Shown here: piece by piece, positions 48,201 to 56,989 of the stretch | Layout: the number at the start of each line of letters is the position of its first letter | Numbering within the stretch: the first letter of the stretch is position 1 | From: Trachythela sp. YZ-2020 | Lineage: Eukaryota; Cnidaria; Anthozoa; Malacalcyonacea; Clavulariidae | Length of the DNA: 64,000 nt | NCBI GenBank assembly: GCA_016169945.1 | Contig: JADLSH010000355.1 | Location: 3,281,501 to 3,345,500 of the forward strand | Direction: 5' to 3' | Position numbers and translations under genes: made by a program | The notes under the pieces: generated by a model | Databases searched by the model: none | What the model was told of the DNA's origin: nothing | What the model saw: only the letters and a program-made list of their open reading frames with translations

Positions 48201-51200
48201 CGGTCACAGAAGGGAAAGGCCTATGCACCATTCACTGTGCCACCAAAATCAATTTTCAGATAAAAATGGAATTTTTCACTCACACAAGATGAAGGGGTAA
48301 AACAAAGCACGTCTAAACATTTATCTGCTTCCAACTTCATACTTTGTTGATCGACTTTCAAGAACGGGACTAACGTTTTACCATAGTGAAACCCTAAACG
48401 AGAAGAGGTTAATGTAGCAAGGCTGAGATGGTGTGGAGACGGAATAAGAAGAGATGAAGGAGAGCCGGTCAGAAACATTATGGAATGAAGAGATCAGAAG
48501 AAGACGTGGAGTGGTAGACATTGCAGAGAAGGCGAAGGAAACAAAGCTGAGATGGTATGGACAGGTTATAAGAAGAGATAAGGAGATTGGTCAGAGACAT
48601 TATGGAATGAAGAGATCAAAAGAAGTGGGGTGGTAACATTGCAGAGAAGGTGAGGGAAGCAAGGTTGAGATGGTATGGACACGTAATAAGAAGAGATGAA
48701 GGAGAGCCGGTCAGAGACATTATGGAATGAAGAGATCAGAAGATGTGGGGTGGTAGACATTGCAGAGAAGGTGAGGGAAGCAAGGTTGAGATGGTATGGA
48801 CACGTAATAAGAAGAGATGAAGGAGAGCCGGTCAGAGACATTATGGAATGAAGAGATCAGAAGATGTGAGGTGGTAGACATTGCAGAGAAGGTGAGGGAA
48901 GCAAGGCTGAGATGGTATGGACACGTAATAAGAAGAGATGAAGGAGAGCCGGTCAGAGACATTATGGAATGAAGAGATCAGAAAATGTGGGTGGTAGACA
49001 TTGCAGAGAAGGTGAGGGAAGCAAGGTTGAGATGGTATGGACACGTAATAAGAAGAGATGAAGGAGAGCCGGTCAGAGGCATTATGGAATGAAGAGATTA
49101 GAAGATATGGAGTGGTAGACATTGCAGAGAAGGTGAGGGAAGCAAGGCTGAGGTGGTGTGGACACGTAACAAGAAGAGATGAAGGAGAGCCGGTCAGAAA
49201 CATGCAGCTGGATATGAAGGGGAACAAAGGACGTGAAGACCAAAGAAACGATAGACGGAAGGTGCGAAACAAGATCTAAATATGCAGGACAAGACTCCGA
49301 GCAGCCGCTGGACTAGGGCTGGTTAAATGAATAAGAGTGACGAACAAGAAAGGGCCATTCCATTTAATATCCACACCCCTCTACGGATGAGTTAGCAAGA
49401 AAGTTTAAATTTCCAGGGGGCAATTAACATTGTTTCTTTGCAATTCTATTGTTTGAAAGCAAATTTCAGAAATTTCTAAAGGGTGGTACGAAAAACATTT
49501 CTTAGGATTTAGGATATTTTAGACCTCATCTGTAGGGAGTTGTGCATTTTAAATGGAATGGGTCCCAAGGCATGGACGGGCAATGGCACGGCCCCGAGAG
49601 ACGAGCTTCAACCCTGGTTTTTGCCAACCTTTTGCCAAGTCATCTTTCTCCACTTCAGTTTCATCCTCATCATTCCGATGATACGATCTCTGTATAACAA
49701 CTCCCATATTTCCCGGTTCAGGTGAAGCCTCGGCTGGAGCAGACAGCTTCTTCCATGTATCTGGCTTTTGTTCTTTCACCTGAGTGTGCAATATATACGA
49801 ATATAATATATATAATATATAATCATTGAACGCTGCATGTTAATAGCACATGCGGTACAACACAGTCACATCTGTTTGGATGGTGAATGTATTGAAATTT
49901 GGCCATTCTAGTTTGAAAATTCGGAAGTACAGTTCATATATGATAAATATCCTAAAACTTCACCGTTAATCTTTTTCAGGTAGTTCAGACACAAACCACG
50001 GTAGTTTATTGTAGAATACTGGCTACACTGGATCAGTACGTTTGAGACCTCTTTTTCAGGTAGTTCAGACACAGACCACGACAGCTTATTGTAGAATACT
50101 ACCTACACTGGACCACCACGTTTGAGATATCTTTGCCAGGTAGTTCAGACACAAACAACGACAGCTTATTGTAGAATACTACCTACACTGGACCACCACG
50201 TTTGAGATATCTTTTTCAGGTAGTTCAGACACAAACTACAATCAGCTGATTGTAGAATACTACCTACACTGGACCACCACGTTTGAGATATCTTTGCCAG
50301 GTAGTTCAGACACAAACAACGACAGCTTATTGTAGAACACTACCTACACTGGACCACCACGTTTGAGACATCTTTTTCAGGTAGTTCAGACACAAATCAC
50401 GGCAGTTTATTGTAGAATACTACCTACACTGGACAAGTACGTTTGAGACCTCTTTTTCAGGTAGTTTAGACACAAACCACGACAGTTGATTGTAAAATAC
50501 TACCTACACTGGACCACTACGTTTGAGATATCTTTTTCAGGTAGTTCAGACACAAACCACGGCAGCTTATTGTAGAATACTACCTACACTGGCCCACCAC
50601 GTTTGAGATACCTTTTTCAGGTAGTTCAGATATATGAATCTGTACTTTAAAAATACTTACTCTGATGTAGCCGTAGACATTTAACTTGATGTTGGAACCG
50701 ATTTGAAGAGGCCCACGAAAGACTGTGGTTTGCCTGATTGCTTTCTGCTCAACAAAAGCTAGCATCGGAAGCACATCGCTGCAACAACAATGAACAATAA
50801 GCATGTCGTCAAATCAGTCTATTGCCAATGCACGAACTTGCATGTACTGTTTATTGAAATACAAAATGAAATCTCACCTTAATGTGAACGTCTGCCCTTC
50901 TACTTCGCCTAAAATTCGTTTTATGCATTCTTCACCGAGTTTCTTTAAAATAGTATATTCAGAATTAAATCTTGTTTGATTTTAACTGAGTATAAACCCA
51001 AATGAACTAAAGACCCATGAGAACTCATGAGAGTTAACGAGAGTTGGCAAGCAAGTGTTTGGATGAGAGATTTTCCAACTCTCATGCCCCGGTCAAACGA
51101 GAACAAGAGTTGCATGAGAGTTGACTGGATATAAACTCTCATCAACTCTCATCAAAGTTTGAATCAGCTTAAAGATGATGCCGAAAGTTGATGAGAGTGC

Positions 51201-54200
51201 ATGAAAGTTGGCGGCCAAACATTGACTTTCATCAACTTTCATTCTCGTTTCAGCAGAACTTGCAGCAAATGAATTCATTCACTAATAGCACAGTCGATAG
51301 TTTAAGACAACCCCATTATGTTTACCTGCTGTGCCGACTTTGGTTTACGATAAACTCCACCGTCATTACTGGGTGCTGGAGTGTCCGCATTGTCATCATC
51401 ATCATCGCCATGTAAGTTTGGTCCACTGAAAAAAAATTTTCAGATTAATTGATTTTTTTATACATTGTGGGTTTCAGTAAACGATATAGTTTTTTTTTTG
51501 GTTTTTTTTTTCTTAGTTGAAACTTTTCACACATACACAACAGTAAAATTAGTTTCCAAGTTCTTTATGCCATCAATAATGGCGTCTAAACCATCATCGC
51601 CAAATGGAGAACCAAAGTTTGAGAACATCATCGTGTTCTTGTCGCCACACTTTTTACCTCTGCAATGTCAACGACATGAATATTAAATTACAGTACACAC
51701 GTAAAAATCTCACATCTTGTTAACAAGATGTGTTCGCAACAGACTTGTAGCAAGCTTGTCAACAAGTTGTAAGAATGTTGTCATGTTATCAAGGTTGTTG
51801 CTTACAATTTGTTAGGAAGTTGTTGAATTGCAGGACGATAACAAGTTGTTGGAACGACTTGTAACAAGTTTGTTGAGTCAACAACCTTGTAGTAAGTTGT
51901 CAACAAGCCGTTGACAACTTGTCAACAAGCTGGGAACAAGCAGTGCGAACACATCCTGATAACAAGTTGTTGAAACAGCGGCATTGACACAAGTCTGCTG
52001 CAGGTTTGTTACAACTTGATGTGTGCTTTTACGAGTGCAATTTAACACTAGCAATAAATATACCTAGTATTATATAAAGTTTAAGTTTAGTTAAACAAAG
52101 TTAAATGCAGACTTAAACTTTAAACTTAGCAGATGGAGTACTTACACTGTGGCTTCGTTTAAAAGGTGCGTCGCTACGACAATTGCATCAACAACTAATG
52201 TTCTGTTAAGAAGATGTCACAGTGACGATTTCAATGCCTACGATTTATGTTGATGTACTTATTGTGCATCCTAGCTGGCACAGATTTAAAAGCATCAACC
52301 TTGCCTTAGATGTGAAAATACAATTTCTACTTTTCATTTCTATACATAATTTCGCTTAAAGTTGTGGAAAACCAATCATAATAGTTCTATTTTCTTAATA
52401 TATGAGTTGATAATAATAGAATTTAATATATCTGAAACCATGAATAAGCAGTGAACTGAGCGTTATTTCGCATATTACATATCAGAAATTCGCTAAGCCT
52501 AAAAAGGAAGTAGCTTGAAGGATACAGTCTGCTTCTTCGTTTCCTAAAATAATAAACAATGTTAAGTTTAAAAGGTACAAATGTAATACAAAGCAGGAGT
52601 TAAGGAATTGTTGTGAACAGTAACTTTTCTGTCCTCATGTAAAGTGTATATGCGCGTGTTAATACTTATACATTCTGACCTACAGTTTCACAAAACAGCC
52701 AGCTTGGTAGCATTAATTTTATGTTTTCTTTACTTTTTATTTTCATGTGAAAACGATCAGTAATTCTAACATGCAGATTTACATTCTATGATCGGACACA
52801 ATCTACCTGGTATAATTCCATCATGAACATACTGTAGCAGGTCTTGGTCTGGAGGTGAAAACTTTCTCACAACTTTGATATTCTCATATCCACCAGAACC
52901 ATCTGCCAACTCATTCTCTGTTTCTTTAATTAATTAATTAATTAATTGATAATTAAGTTATAATTCATAGATAATTGATTGATTTACAAGAACATTGGTG
53001 GGACGGTGTCGACCTCATCTGCCATTTACTTCTGTGATCAAGGTTAGATTCCAGCAACTTGCAGTTGTTCAATCTTATAATTTCACCTTAGTTGCTGCAT
53101 ACAAGCGAGAAGAGCACTCAATTCTAGTTTAATACTGGTACTCAGTGGTGGCCGACACTGGGGGTGCAAACCATAGGCGGATTTTCTGGGGGTGCAAGTG
53201 CACTTCAAAATTATTTTGCACCCCCCCAAAACGTTTCCCACCCCCCCTAGAGAAATTTGCACCCCCCCCAAAAAAAATTTAAATGCTCATTGGGATAAAT
53301 GACAGTAGTGTGATTGAAATAAAGATTTTAAACTAAGTAAGACTAAAAACAAGGATTTTGAACTAAATAAGACCAAAAATCTCAAAATTTTCTGGGGGCC
53401 TTACCCTCATTGGCAACTGTGCCCCCAGACCCCTGCTGCAGCTTGCTCGGCGGCGCTACGCACCCTGTCACTCACCTCCCCCCTAAATTTTTGGCACCCC
53501 CCCTAAATTTTCGGCACCCCCCCAGAGCAAAATCTGAAAATCCGCCTATGGTGCAAACTTGCCAACATAACCATCTTTCTGTTGCTGCAAATCTCAGGTC
53601 ACAAACAGAGACTTAGCCAGTATTCGTAGTTTACCCGTTCACTTAACAAGTGCCGAAGGCAAGAGTCCGGGGATATGGTCCCCTGGGAGAATTTTGAAAT
53701 CTGAGTCCCCTGAAAGGTCGGAAATGCACTCAATTTTGCTAGTTGCTGTGAAACAAGCTTAATCATCTATGATCTATTGTTAAATATCTTAGCAAATTTG
53801 AAGTCTGCACAATGTAGCAATGAAATAAAGACAAAATACTGGAGTTTTGTTTGTTTTTAAATATTTTTGCCCATTCAATTTCAAAAATGCCAGTCCAAAA
53901 GACGGGTGGACGTGCTTCTGGCTAAGCCCCTGGTCTCAAAACCGTTTTTGGTTTAAATTTCATGTAAATTTACTTAAATTATAGCCTATCAAGGCTTTTG
54001 TGGTTGTAAAATTAGTGATACAGCTTTGTTATACAGTTTAGTCAGCTATCATTTAAAGGCTTGAAAAAGGTCCCCTTTTGCCTTGCATGGTATCTGCCAT
54101 TGCTGGTAATCCAGTTTCCTCCCACAATAACCCTGGTTCGATAAGTGAGTCTAACAGTTTAGAACTGAGCTATTAATCACGTAACGTTGGTGTCCTATAG

Positions 54201-55564
54201 CATAGTAACTAACACTGGAGAAATAAGTGATTTCTCTTATTGGACCCCTAGGGAAAACAGTTTAGAACTGATAGGGCTATCCAATATAAATAAAGTTAGG
54301 TTATAAAATTAAATTACCCTCAGTTCCAAATAGTACAAGAGCTACTTCATCTTTAGGAGAGGTAAACATCTAAAATACATTTTAACTACCACTTATTAAA
54401 TCACTTACGTTTTCAGCTCTCATTTCTGGGAAGGGTGGAGATTTTCCAAGTGGGGAGGGGTCCTGAGGAGGGGGAGCAACATTGTACAATCAATGGGCGG
54501 GGGGGGGGGAATCATGGGATTGTACATTGGAAACATGATAGAGATCGATGTAACTATGATCTTTCTCAATAAAATTGGGGAAAAGCGTGATAATTGTCAC
54601 TTTTTCAGCACATATAATCTCTGTAAACAGATTAACAGTCAAATTCTATCGAGACAAACTTTGTGTTTTCAGACAAACTTGCATGCATTATTTGTCGATC
54701 TTGACAGACGATCTGTCCGTACGTATAAATACGATATAAGACAAACTATCAAAAAAGAGCATAATTTGCTCTCAGAGCCATAGTCAGTGTAGATTGCTTT
54801 GTTCTAGACAGCTAGTTCGTCTGGTTAGTATGTCTTCGGTTGACACCAAGAGGGATGATCTGCCCAATCAGTGCTGTAGCTAGCAAGGGTGGAAGGTGGG
54901 GGCGGGAGTTATGTACATCATCAAGAAATGTTTTGGGGGACAAGTGATTGCTGAAAACATTAGCTGACTAGCAGGTCTGGAGCATATTCTCCAAGTAAAT
55001 TCTTATATCTGAGAGCAGTTAGACTGTTAGAGTCCCAAAATTGCAACTAAATTTGCTAGCTGCATTAAAGAACAGTTATTACAAATTTATTAGAAAGAGT
55101 TAATATATCTCTAGTATAAATCAGGCCATAGATCATAGCCTCCAAATATGTGAGTACAAATTTGCTACATATCTGTTAATCTGTATATAAATAGAATGTT
55201 GTGCAAATTGTACTGTACATAATGCTACACATAGCTTAAACAAATGTGTCACACAAAATATATTAGCTGAACTTATACCTTCCTCGTCAGAATCATCTTG
55301 ATCGCTTTAACGGATGTTTCTAACGCCGTTTCATGGCCTGCTGGAGCTTGACACATGGAAAGTCCCACGTCCAAAATTATTACAAGACATGTCTAAAAAA
55401 CGCACCAAAAACAATCATTAGAACAGTTTTAAACACGTAATAATAAAAAGCCAATTCTATATAGACTAGGCAAAAAGAGATCGAAATGAAAACCACTTTA
55501 AAAGTGTGGATTTTTAGCAAATATAATGAAAGTTAAGCTGAAATGCACTCACCTTACCCGCCAT
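21204..55564 (-). CDS. XRCC5: Ku80, X-ray repair cross-complementing 5
   Basis: DNA-end-binding subunit of the Ku70/80 heterodimer for non-homologous end joining. Twenty-five exons join in phase to about 724 residues (human 732). Exons: 55564-55553, 55392-55279, 54369-54318, 52923-52807, 52194-52146, 51659-51537, 51425-51326, 50942-50878, 50778-50661, 49779-49629, 48393-48284, 47902-47840, 47619-47482, 46857-46767, 46238-46166, 45835-45760, 24518-24454, 24261-24201, 23826-23756, 23313-23205, 22648-22576, 22163-22051, 21705-21615, 21527-21460, 21332-21264. Exons 1-6 are the vWA domain (DEVALVLFGTE). Exons 8-14 are the Ku core, with PLQIGSN, NDEDETEVEKDDL and AIVRYVF. Exons 21-23 are the helical C-terminal domain (CIRALRRESIR). 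The end, EDVDDL, matches the DNA-PKcs-binding tail of vertebrates. After 21264 it either splices to an unseen exon or reads on 19 codons to TAG at 21204. Intron 16 (24519-45759) hosts opposite-strand genes. The 49-nt exon 52194-52146 is the weakest. Confidence 0.97.
21725..21910 (+). mobile_element. tRNA-derived SINE
   Basis: GTGGTTAGCGCATGTGCCG (box A) and TGAGTCCGATTCATG (degenerate box B) begin a body that includes CCAGTTTGACTCTACCAAAC and TCCGGTTTCCTC. It matches the copies at 58890 and 60270. In the XRCC5 intron between exons 22 and 23. Confidence 0.75.
23885..24181. mobile_element. MITE with 25-bp inverted ends
   Basis: Left end GAAGGGTCAAATATACGTTT is the complement of the right end ending at 24181; the match continues for 25 bp. 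The element is 297 bp and carries a G homopolymer. No target duplication was found. It abuts XRCC5 exon 18 (24261-24201), only 20 bp from its donor. Confidence 0.8.
24650..26200. repeat. Diverged copy of the 2.4-kb intron repeat
   Basis: 24660-25560 and 25980-26110 match parts of the repeats at 34320-36530 and 36740-38950, in the same order and orientation. Shared words include GCACAGGCATGC, TGGGATTCCGGGAACTCATT and CATCGAACATTATACTGC. Part of the middle is missing here. It is just inside the left edge of the large XRCC5 intron. Confidence 0.8.
26234..26418. mobile_element. Short inverted-repeat element
   Basis: CGGGAGAAAA at the left and TTTTCTCCCG at the right bound 185 bp. TAAGTCGCGACTTA-type palindromic words lie near each end. 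No clear target duplication. It lies about 300 bp upstream of the 26725 coding exon. Confidence 0.55.
26725..27348 (+). CDS. Unknown membrane-anchored coiled-coil protein
   Basis: Family not recognised. The frame begins at ATG 26725, 12 bases after a strong 3' splice site (TTTTCTAATTCTAG), which suggests an upstream 5' UTR exon. It encodes 207 residues. Residues about 50-76 (GGYVGLGIGVATLGVLLGYR) form one hydrophobic helix likely to span a membrane. Residues about 100-165 form acidic amphipathic helices with RCLTDERFLEVLEDYEHGG and EVEGLKVEIENMEEV. The tail is odd: it is coded by an inverted repeat with telomere-like CCCTAA words (27256-27336) and gives a Pro/Asn-rich end. A possible donor (AAGAG/GTATAA, about 27222) could remove that tail, so the real 3' end is uncertain. 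It lies 0.8 kb upstream of the first NLR gene, same strand, inside XRCC5 intron 16. The placement hints at a link with the NLR but does not prove one. Confidence 0.55.
   Translation: MAESFSEVGKAPQNVAKGALDASLTFMKVPHGGKLAFSISTDNIQVAKELCKLGGYVGLGIGVATLGVLLGYRLLKPLIEDAVNRGFGGERDDQDRPETRPGSLHVLLRCLTDERFLEVLEDYEHGGITERLQKEFSQIGIEVEGLKVEIENMEEVNKTKEAINNKRYKDQYRVHRVNILDPYDPDPKPIPNPNPNLSVRIQNIRAR
27256..27336. repeat. Hairpin with telomere-like loop
   Basis: Perfect 17-bp inverted arms AATATTTTGGATCCGTA (27256-27272) and TACGGATCCAAAATATT (27320-27336). The 47-bp loop between them is made mostly of degenerate CCCTAA units (ACCCTGACCCTAAACC, then AACCCAAACCCTAACC). It overlaps the end of the 26725 frame. 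Confidence 0.95.
27349..28123. other. Spacer before NLR copy 1
   Basis: No exon recognised. The end, from about 28090, is homologous to the segment before NLR copy 2. It has a splice-acceptor-like CTTGCGTTGTAG just before the start codon, so a 5' UTR exon may lie upstream. Confidence 0.45.
28124..32223 (+). CDS. HEPN-coiled coil-NB-ARC-TPR NLR, copy 1
   Basis: Predicted cytosolic STAND-type innate-immune receptor. Exon 1 is 28124-28214 (MAEGEAKTTKKIDLLDTD) and exon 2 is 28997-32223, joining in phase to about 1105 residues. Residues about 80-105 hold a Cys-rich knuckle (C-x6-C-x9-C-x2-C). Then follows a DZIP3-like HEPN domain with WSDDPWEVAKFF and the R-x4-H motif RNTWAH (R193, H198). Residues about 250-360 are a long coiled coil. 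The NB-ARC ATPase has Walker A GGPRFGKT (402-409), Walker B LIFVMDDID (about 472), a sensor-like MTSRTS and GNIPLAM (about 557). From about 840 the protein is TPR-like helices (YYREAIQLS, YLLNNLGKCF). An AATAAA lies at 32245. HEPN motifs of this form are RNase sites in many families, and NB-ARC proteins oligomerise on activation. RNase activity here is inference. Confidence 0.92.
28290..28840. mobile_element. Insertion in NLR copy 1 intron
   Basis: The copy 1 intron is 782 bp and the copy 2 intron 255 bp. The extra 0.54 kb lies between GATAT and ATATTTTCT. Near its left end it has inverted words AAATAATGAATGTTTACATT and its approximate complement at about 28385-28410. It is probably a transposon gained after duplication. 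Edges are approximate. Confidence 0.65.
33195..33335 (+). repeat. GAAACGTC module with 80-bp-unit homology
   Basis: CCAGACGAAGGGCCTTCGCT is followed by CGAAACGTC and then by sequence related to the 80-bp minisatellite unit (TTTTCAGGTAGTTTTACACA, ACTCTACCCACACTGGCACC, CACGTTCGAGATAT). The same module occurs at about 44975-45090, in two inverted copies at 38950-39187 and, shortened, at 57286-57350. Confidence 0.85.
33950..34320. other. Inter-duplication spacer
   Basis: No gene recognised. Contains short repeats of the word CCAATAGGAA(G/T)(A/T)GAAATTC at about 33985-34035. Confidence 0.5.
35240..35345. mobile_element. Palindromic hairpin element, copy 1
   Basis: 106-bp near-perfect inverted repeat. 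AACAATTATTCGCCGAAGGC at the left pairs with the complement of the right end, and the centre is AACCGAGACGAAGTCGAGGTT. Only a few bases are unpaired. Copy 2 is at 37608-37716. Confidence 0.88.
37608..37716. mobile_element. Palindromic hairpin element, copy 2
   Basis: 109-bp copy of the element at 35240-35345, with a few substitutions near the centre and right arm. It lies at the equivalent place in the second 2.4-kb repeat, so it was duplicated with it. Confidence 0.88.
38950..39187. repeat. Large imperfect palindrome of the GAAACGTC module
   Basis: The left arm (GCGGTGCCAGTGTGGGTAGA through CGACGTTTCGAGCGAAGG) is the reverse complement of the module at 33195. The right arm, from ACTTCCAGACGAAGGGCC to about 39187, is in direct orientation. 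The centre (about 39070-39105) has an extra AGACGAAGGGCCTTCGC partial unit. Confidence 0.88.
39240..39800 (+). mobile_element. LINE 3' coding remnant
   Basis: Frames with the non-LTR reverse transcriptase C-terminal region: KYIGISFSENLTWSDQV at about 39315-39370. Then, in another frame, 39516-39800 with DQLQILQNKAAKTIVDAPYL, LDKLHWHSLIHRRHLHRIL and NHLYNTRQT. At least one frameshift separates them, and there is no 5' part. Confidence 0.85.
39862..39869 (+). promoter_or_regulatory. TATA box
   Basis: TATAAAAG 28 bp upstream of the ATG at 39898, in a locally GC-rich context. The position suggests transcription starts at or very near this ATG, if the promoter is live. Confidence 0.5.
39898..40038 (+). 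CDS. Possible recombinase-like N-terminal fragment
   Basis: Short frame of 46 residues starting MASCKFAFTNEEEMSKLL, followed by EKDNDCTKTATKQYKTILNK and a stop. The pattern of an FAFTNEEE start and a basic helix resembles N-termini of the DUF3504/Crypton-like recombinase proteins common in invertebrates. That is family memory, not a search. A TATA box lies just upstream, and a possible donor (AACAA/GTATTT) could continue the protein elsewhere. No catalytic part is nearby; a MITE follows at 40194. It is probably a transposon-derived fragment. Confidence 0.35.
   Translation: MASCKFAFTNEEEMSKLLSEKDNDCTKTATKQYKTILNKYLLFIKY
40194..40467. mobile_element. MITE, 274 bp
   Basis: TGGGCTATTACATTTAA at the left pairs with TTAAATGTAATAGCCCA at the right. 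Inside, CCTGTCGAGGACCT pairs with AGGTCCTCGACAGG. G-rich AGAGGGGT words fill the middle. No target duplication seen. It lies 0.27 kb upstream of NLR copy 2. Confidence 0.85.
40690..45715. repeat. Segmental duplication, right copy
   Basis: Direct repeat of 28090-33930, carrying NLR copy 2 and its 3' flank. Differences include loss of the intron insertion, loss of 219 bp of coiled-coil sequence and an extra block of about 120 bp at about 44512-44632 in the 3' flank. A shortened stretch near 44890-44930 is another difference. Confidence 0.92.
40735..44093 (+). pseudogene. HEPN-NB-ARC-TPR NLR, copy 2 (frameshifted)
   Basis: Paralogue of 28124-32223. Exon 1 is 40735-40825 and exon 2 starts at 41081. 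The frame runs to a TGA at 42688-42690 and resumes, one base out, through 42691-44093. Against copy 1, one T is missing from a T run near 42651, inside the post-NB-ARC helical region. The P-loop is intact (GGPGFGKT). The HEPN histidine is Tyr (RNTWAY, codon TAT at 41590). The coiled coil is shortened by 73 residues in frame. KKKRLG appears where copy 1 has KKG, from a 9-bp local duplication. The first AATAAA of copy 1 is AATTAA here (44115). Downstream of the shift the frame is open for 468 codons, so the break is recent, or is a sequencing error or an allele. Confidence 0.85.
45870..46090 (+). repeat. Dispersed repeat shared with 3205-3400
   Basis: See the copy at 3205-3400. This one lies in XRCC5 intron 15, just right of exon 16, and is followed directly by exon 15 at 46166. 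Confidence 0.7.
46265..46770. repeat. 118-bp tandem array (XRCC5 intron 14)
   Basis: A little over four units of the same 118-bp repeat as 9480-9910, more uniform here. Its last partial unit ends at the donor side of XRCC5 exon 14 (46857-46767), so the array has grown right up to the exon border. Confidence 0.9.
47650..47830. repeat. CAT/CAC microsatellite
   Basis: Imperfect CAT and CAC triplets with occasional interruptions, in XRCC5 intron 12, next to exon 12 (47902-47840). Confidence 0.95.
48075..48240 (-). mobile_element. tRNA-derived SINE
   Basis: On the minus strand: GGTGGCACAGTGAATGGTGC (box A), GGGGTTCGATTCCTGC (a near-perfect box B), then the family body with TCAGTTGTATGCGGAAAG. 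This is the best-preserved promoter among the SINE copies here. The 118-bp repeat unit follows its 3' end. Confidence 0.85.
48415..49275. repeat. 121-bp tandem array derived from a LINE
   Basis: About seven units of 120-122 bp. One plus frame reads VREARLRWYGHVIRRDEGEP, the typical C-terminal motif of RTE-like non-LTR elements. The last unit continues into a lysine/arginine-rich tail ending at 49279. The minus strand shows long frames only because the unit length is near a multiple of three. In XRCC5 intron 10, between exons 10 and 11. Confidence 0.9.
49975..50635. repeat. 80-bp minisatellite array (XRCC5 intron 9)
   Basis: About eight units of the same 80-81 bp repeat as at 1-740, in the same orientation. 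It ends 26 bp from XRCC5 exon 9 (50778-50661). Confidence 0.95.
51005..51255. mobile_element. ATGAGAGTTG inverted-repeat element, long copy
   Basis: Fullest copy of the family. Several CAACTCTCAT and ATGAGAGTTG words pair around CCCCGGTCAAACGAGAACAA and AAAGTTTGAATCAGC. It lies in XRCC5 intron 7, between exons 7 and 8. Confidence 0.65.
51698..52045. mobile_element. ACAACTTGT-rich inverted-repeat element
   Basis: Starts ACACGTAAAAATCTCACATC and ends GTGTGCTTTTACGAGTG, imperfect inverted ends. The body is built from AACAAGTTGT and ACAACTTGT words. A shorter copy is at 59363-59548. In XRCC5 intron 5. Confidence 0.7.
52995..53110 (+). mobile_element. Diverged tRNA-derived SINE
   Basis: GGGACGGTGTCGACCTCATC, GATCAAGGTTAGATTCCAGC and the CAGTTGTTCAATCTTATAATT body line up with the SINE family at 58890. 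It is interrupted after about 53130 by the hAT-like element. Confidence 0.6.
53172..53550. mobile_element. hAT-like MITE, 379 bp
   Basis: Inverted ends CATAGGCGGATTTTC and GAAAATCCGCCTATG (one base differs inside) with a perfect 8-bp target duplication GTGCAAAC at 53164-53171 and 53551-53558. The body is rich in C and G homopolymers. In XRCC5 intron 3. Confidence 0.92.
54180..54300 (-). repeat. Single 118-bp family unit
   Basis: Reverse-strand copy: AACAGTTTAGAACTGATAGG and GCTATCCAATATAAATAAAG match the complement of the tandem unit. It is 18 bp from XRCC5 exon 3. Confidence 0.75.
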
Positions 55565-56440
55565 TTTGTTTTATATTTTGGGCAAATTCGAACATGCCCG
55601 CGCCATATAATGACGTCGTTATAAAAACTGAGGTATAAAGCTTCGAGAACACCCGAGCCCTTTGCTCGAGGTATATAATAAAAAAAATTGGTTTGTAATA
55701 GACCATGGAGAACAGTGGGATTTTCAAAACAATGAAATGAGTAAAAGACAACATTCTGATCGCTGGATCGTGACTGGATGGCTCTATTGTTATGATAAGT
55801 GTTATCCCTTGTTACGTTATCCTGCGAGGCAGGCTTATTAGGTTTTGAATATAGTCACGTCTTTGCTCATTACTTTTGATGATGAATCCTGTTCATAACA
55901 AACAGAAACACATGTTGTATATTTTATCACCATGCAGTGACCCTGAGATTCTGGTCAGCCAAAAGACTAATTTGGCACACGTTTAAGAGAATACCAAAAA
56001 AACATACTATATCTAACTTTAGTCGTATAAAATCATGTAAATATGTAATATAATTTTTTAAACATTACCACCCATGAAAAAACACACGTATGTTGTGTGG
56101 TAAACAAAGCAGTTTCAACTTTAAAGTTATACTATCACCATTGGCCGATCACGTATGTCAGGTCATTACCACGAACTGATCGCAGCATAAAATATATAGT
56201 AAATAATCATGCTTCGAATAGAGATGAAGGTAGCTATCCCATGCCACAAGGGTAGATTTCTCTACCACATTGGCTTATGACGTCATCGATCGAGTATATA
56301 AGTATATAAATTACCCCTAATGATTGTCGAAACGTTGGGTCGTAAAAATTAAACAACATCCGATCCACTATTTTAAAAAGTGGTAGAAGGTGTTAGTAGA
56401 TGGAATACTCGAACGGAAATTTTGATATACATTTTTTAGA
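55565..56440. other. Upstream region of XRCC5
   Basis: Intergenic DNA between XRCC5 and the galaxin-like gene. No TATA box stands out before the XRCC5 start at 55564. No exon recognised. Confidence 0.5.
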
Positions 56441-56700
56441 CCTAGCCAGGAGCAGTTGCGAAAAATGCAACTTTAGGCCCTCTGGCAGGAATGGAGCCTG
56501 CGGCCCTGCGATTCCGGTGCAGCGCTCTAACCAACTGAGCTACAGAGTCCAGTTGCTGAGCATTAACCGCAAGTTCGGTATACATGATGGGAGCGATGCA
56601 AGAATATGGTGTAGGGGTAAATATCAAGATTTTTCTCGGCATCTCGTTCGATAGGATTAACAGTAGAAGGTGTTAGTGGATGGAATACTCGAAATTTATA
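56400..56700 (-). mobile_element. tRNA-derived SINE, second family
   Basis: On the minus strand, 56550-56476 folds as a degraded tRNA: TAGCTCAGTTGGTTAGAGC is a good D arm/box A, and the anticodon stem is CTGC/GCAG. The T arm (GCAGGCTCCATTCCTGC) has a wrong loop, and the acceptor stem has two mismatches. Downstream is a non-tRNA body with CAACTGCTCCTGGCTAGG. Near-identical AAGGTGTTAGT(A/G)GATGG words at about 56387 and 56667 flank it and could be a target duplication. A truncated body is at 14845-14895. Confidence 0.75.
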
Positions 56701-56989
56701 TACAATTTTTAGAGTTTAAAAAATGATTTTAATTAATAATTAATCGTCATTACAAAATCTACATTCATATTATGAAGCTTGCATGCAAAAGCTTGTTTAC
56801 AAATAATGATCATTATTACAAGAATCACTGACCTACAACATTTTTACAGATAAAATGCCCCCTAGATAAACCTTTGGCTCTTGGAGCAATTGTCAAATAT
56901 CAGAATAAAATAGTGTTTAAAAATTAGACAGGATACAAATATGCATTAACTGTTAGTTGCAAGTTTATAACTTGCCGTGACGTAGCCAC

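Noticed and set aside
48566..49272. Overlapping minus-strand frames with repeated MSLTGSPSSLL sequence
   Set aside because: Produced by the 121-bp tandem array; not a protein.
56476..56550. tRNA gene on the minus strand
   Set aside because: Acceptor stem mismatches, a wrong T loop and C in place of U33; the downstream body and its truncated copy near 14845-14895 show it is a SINE head.
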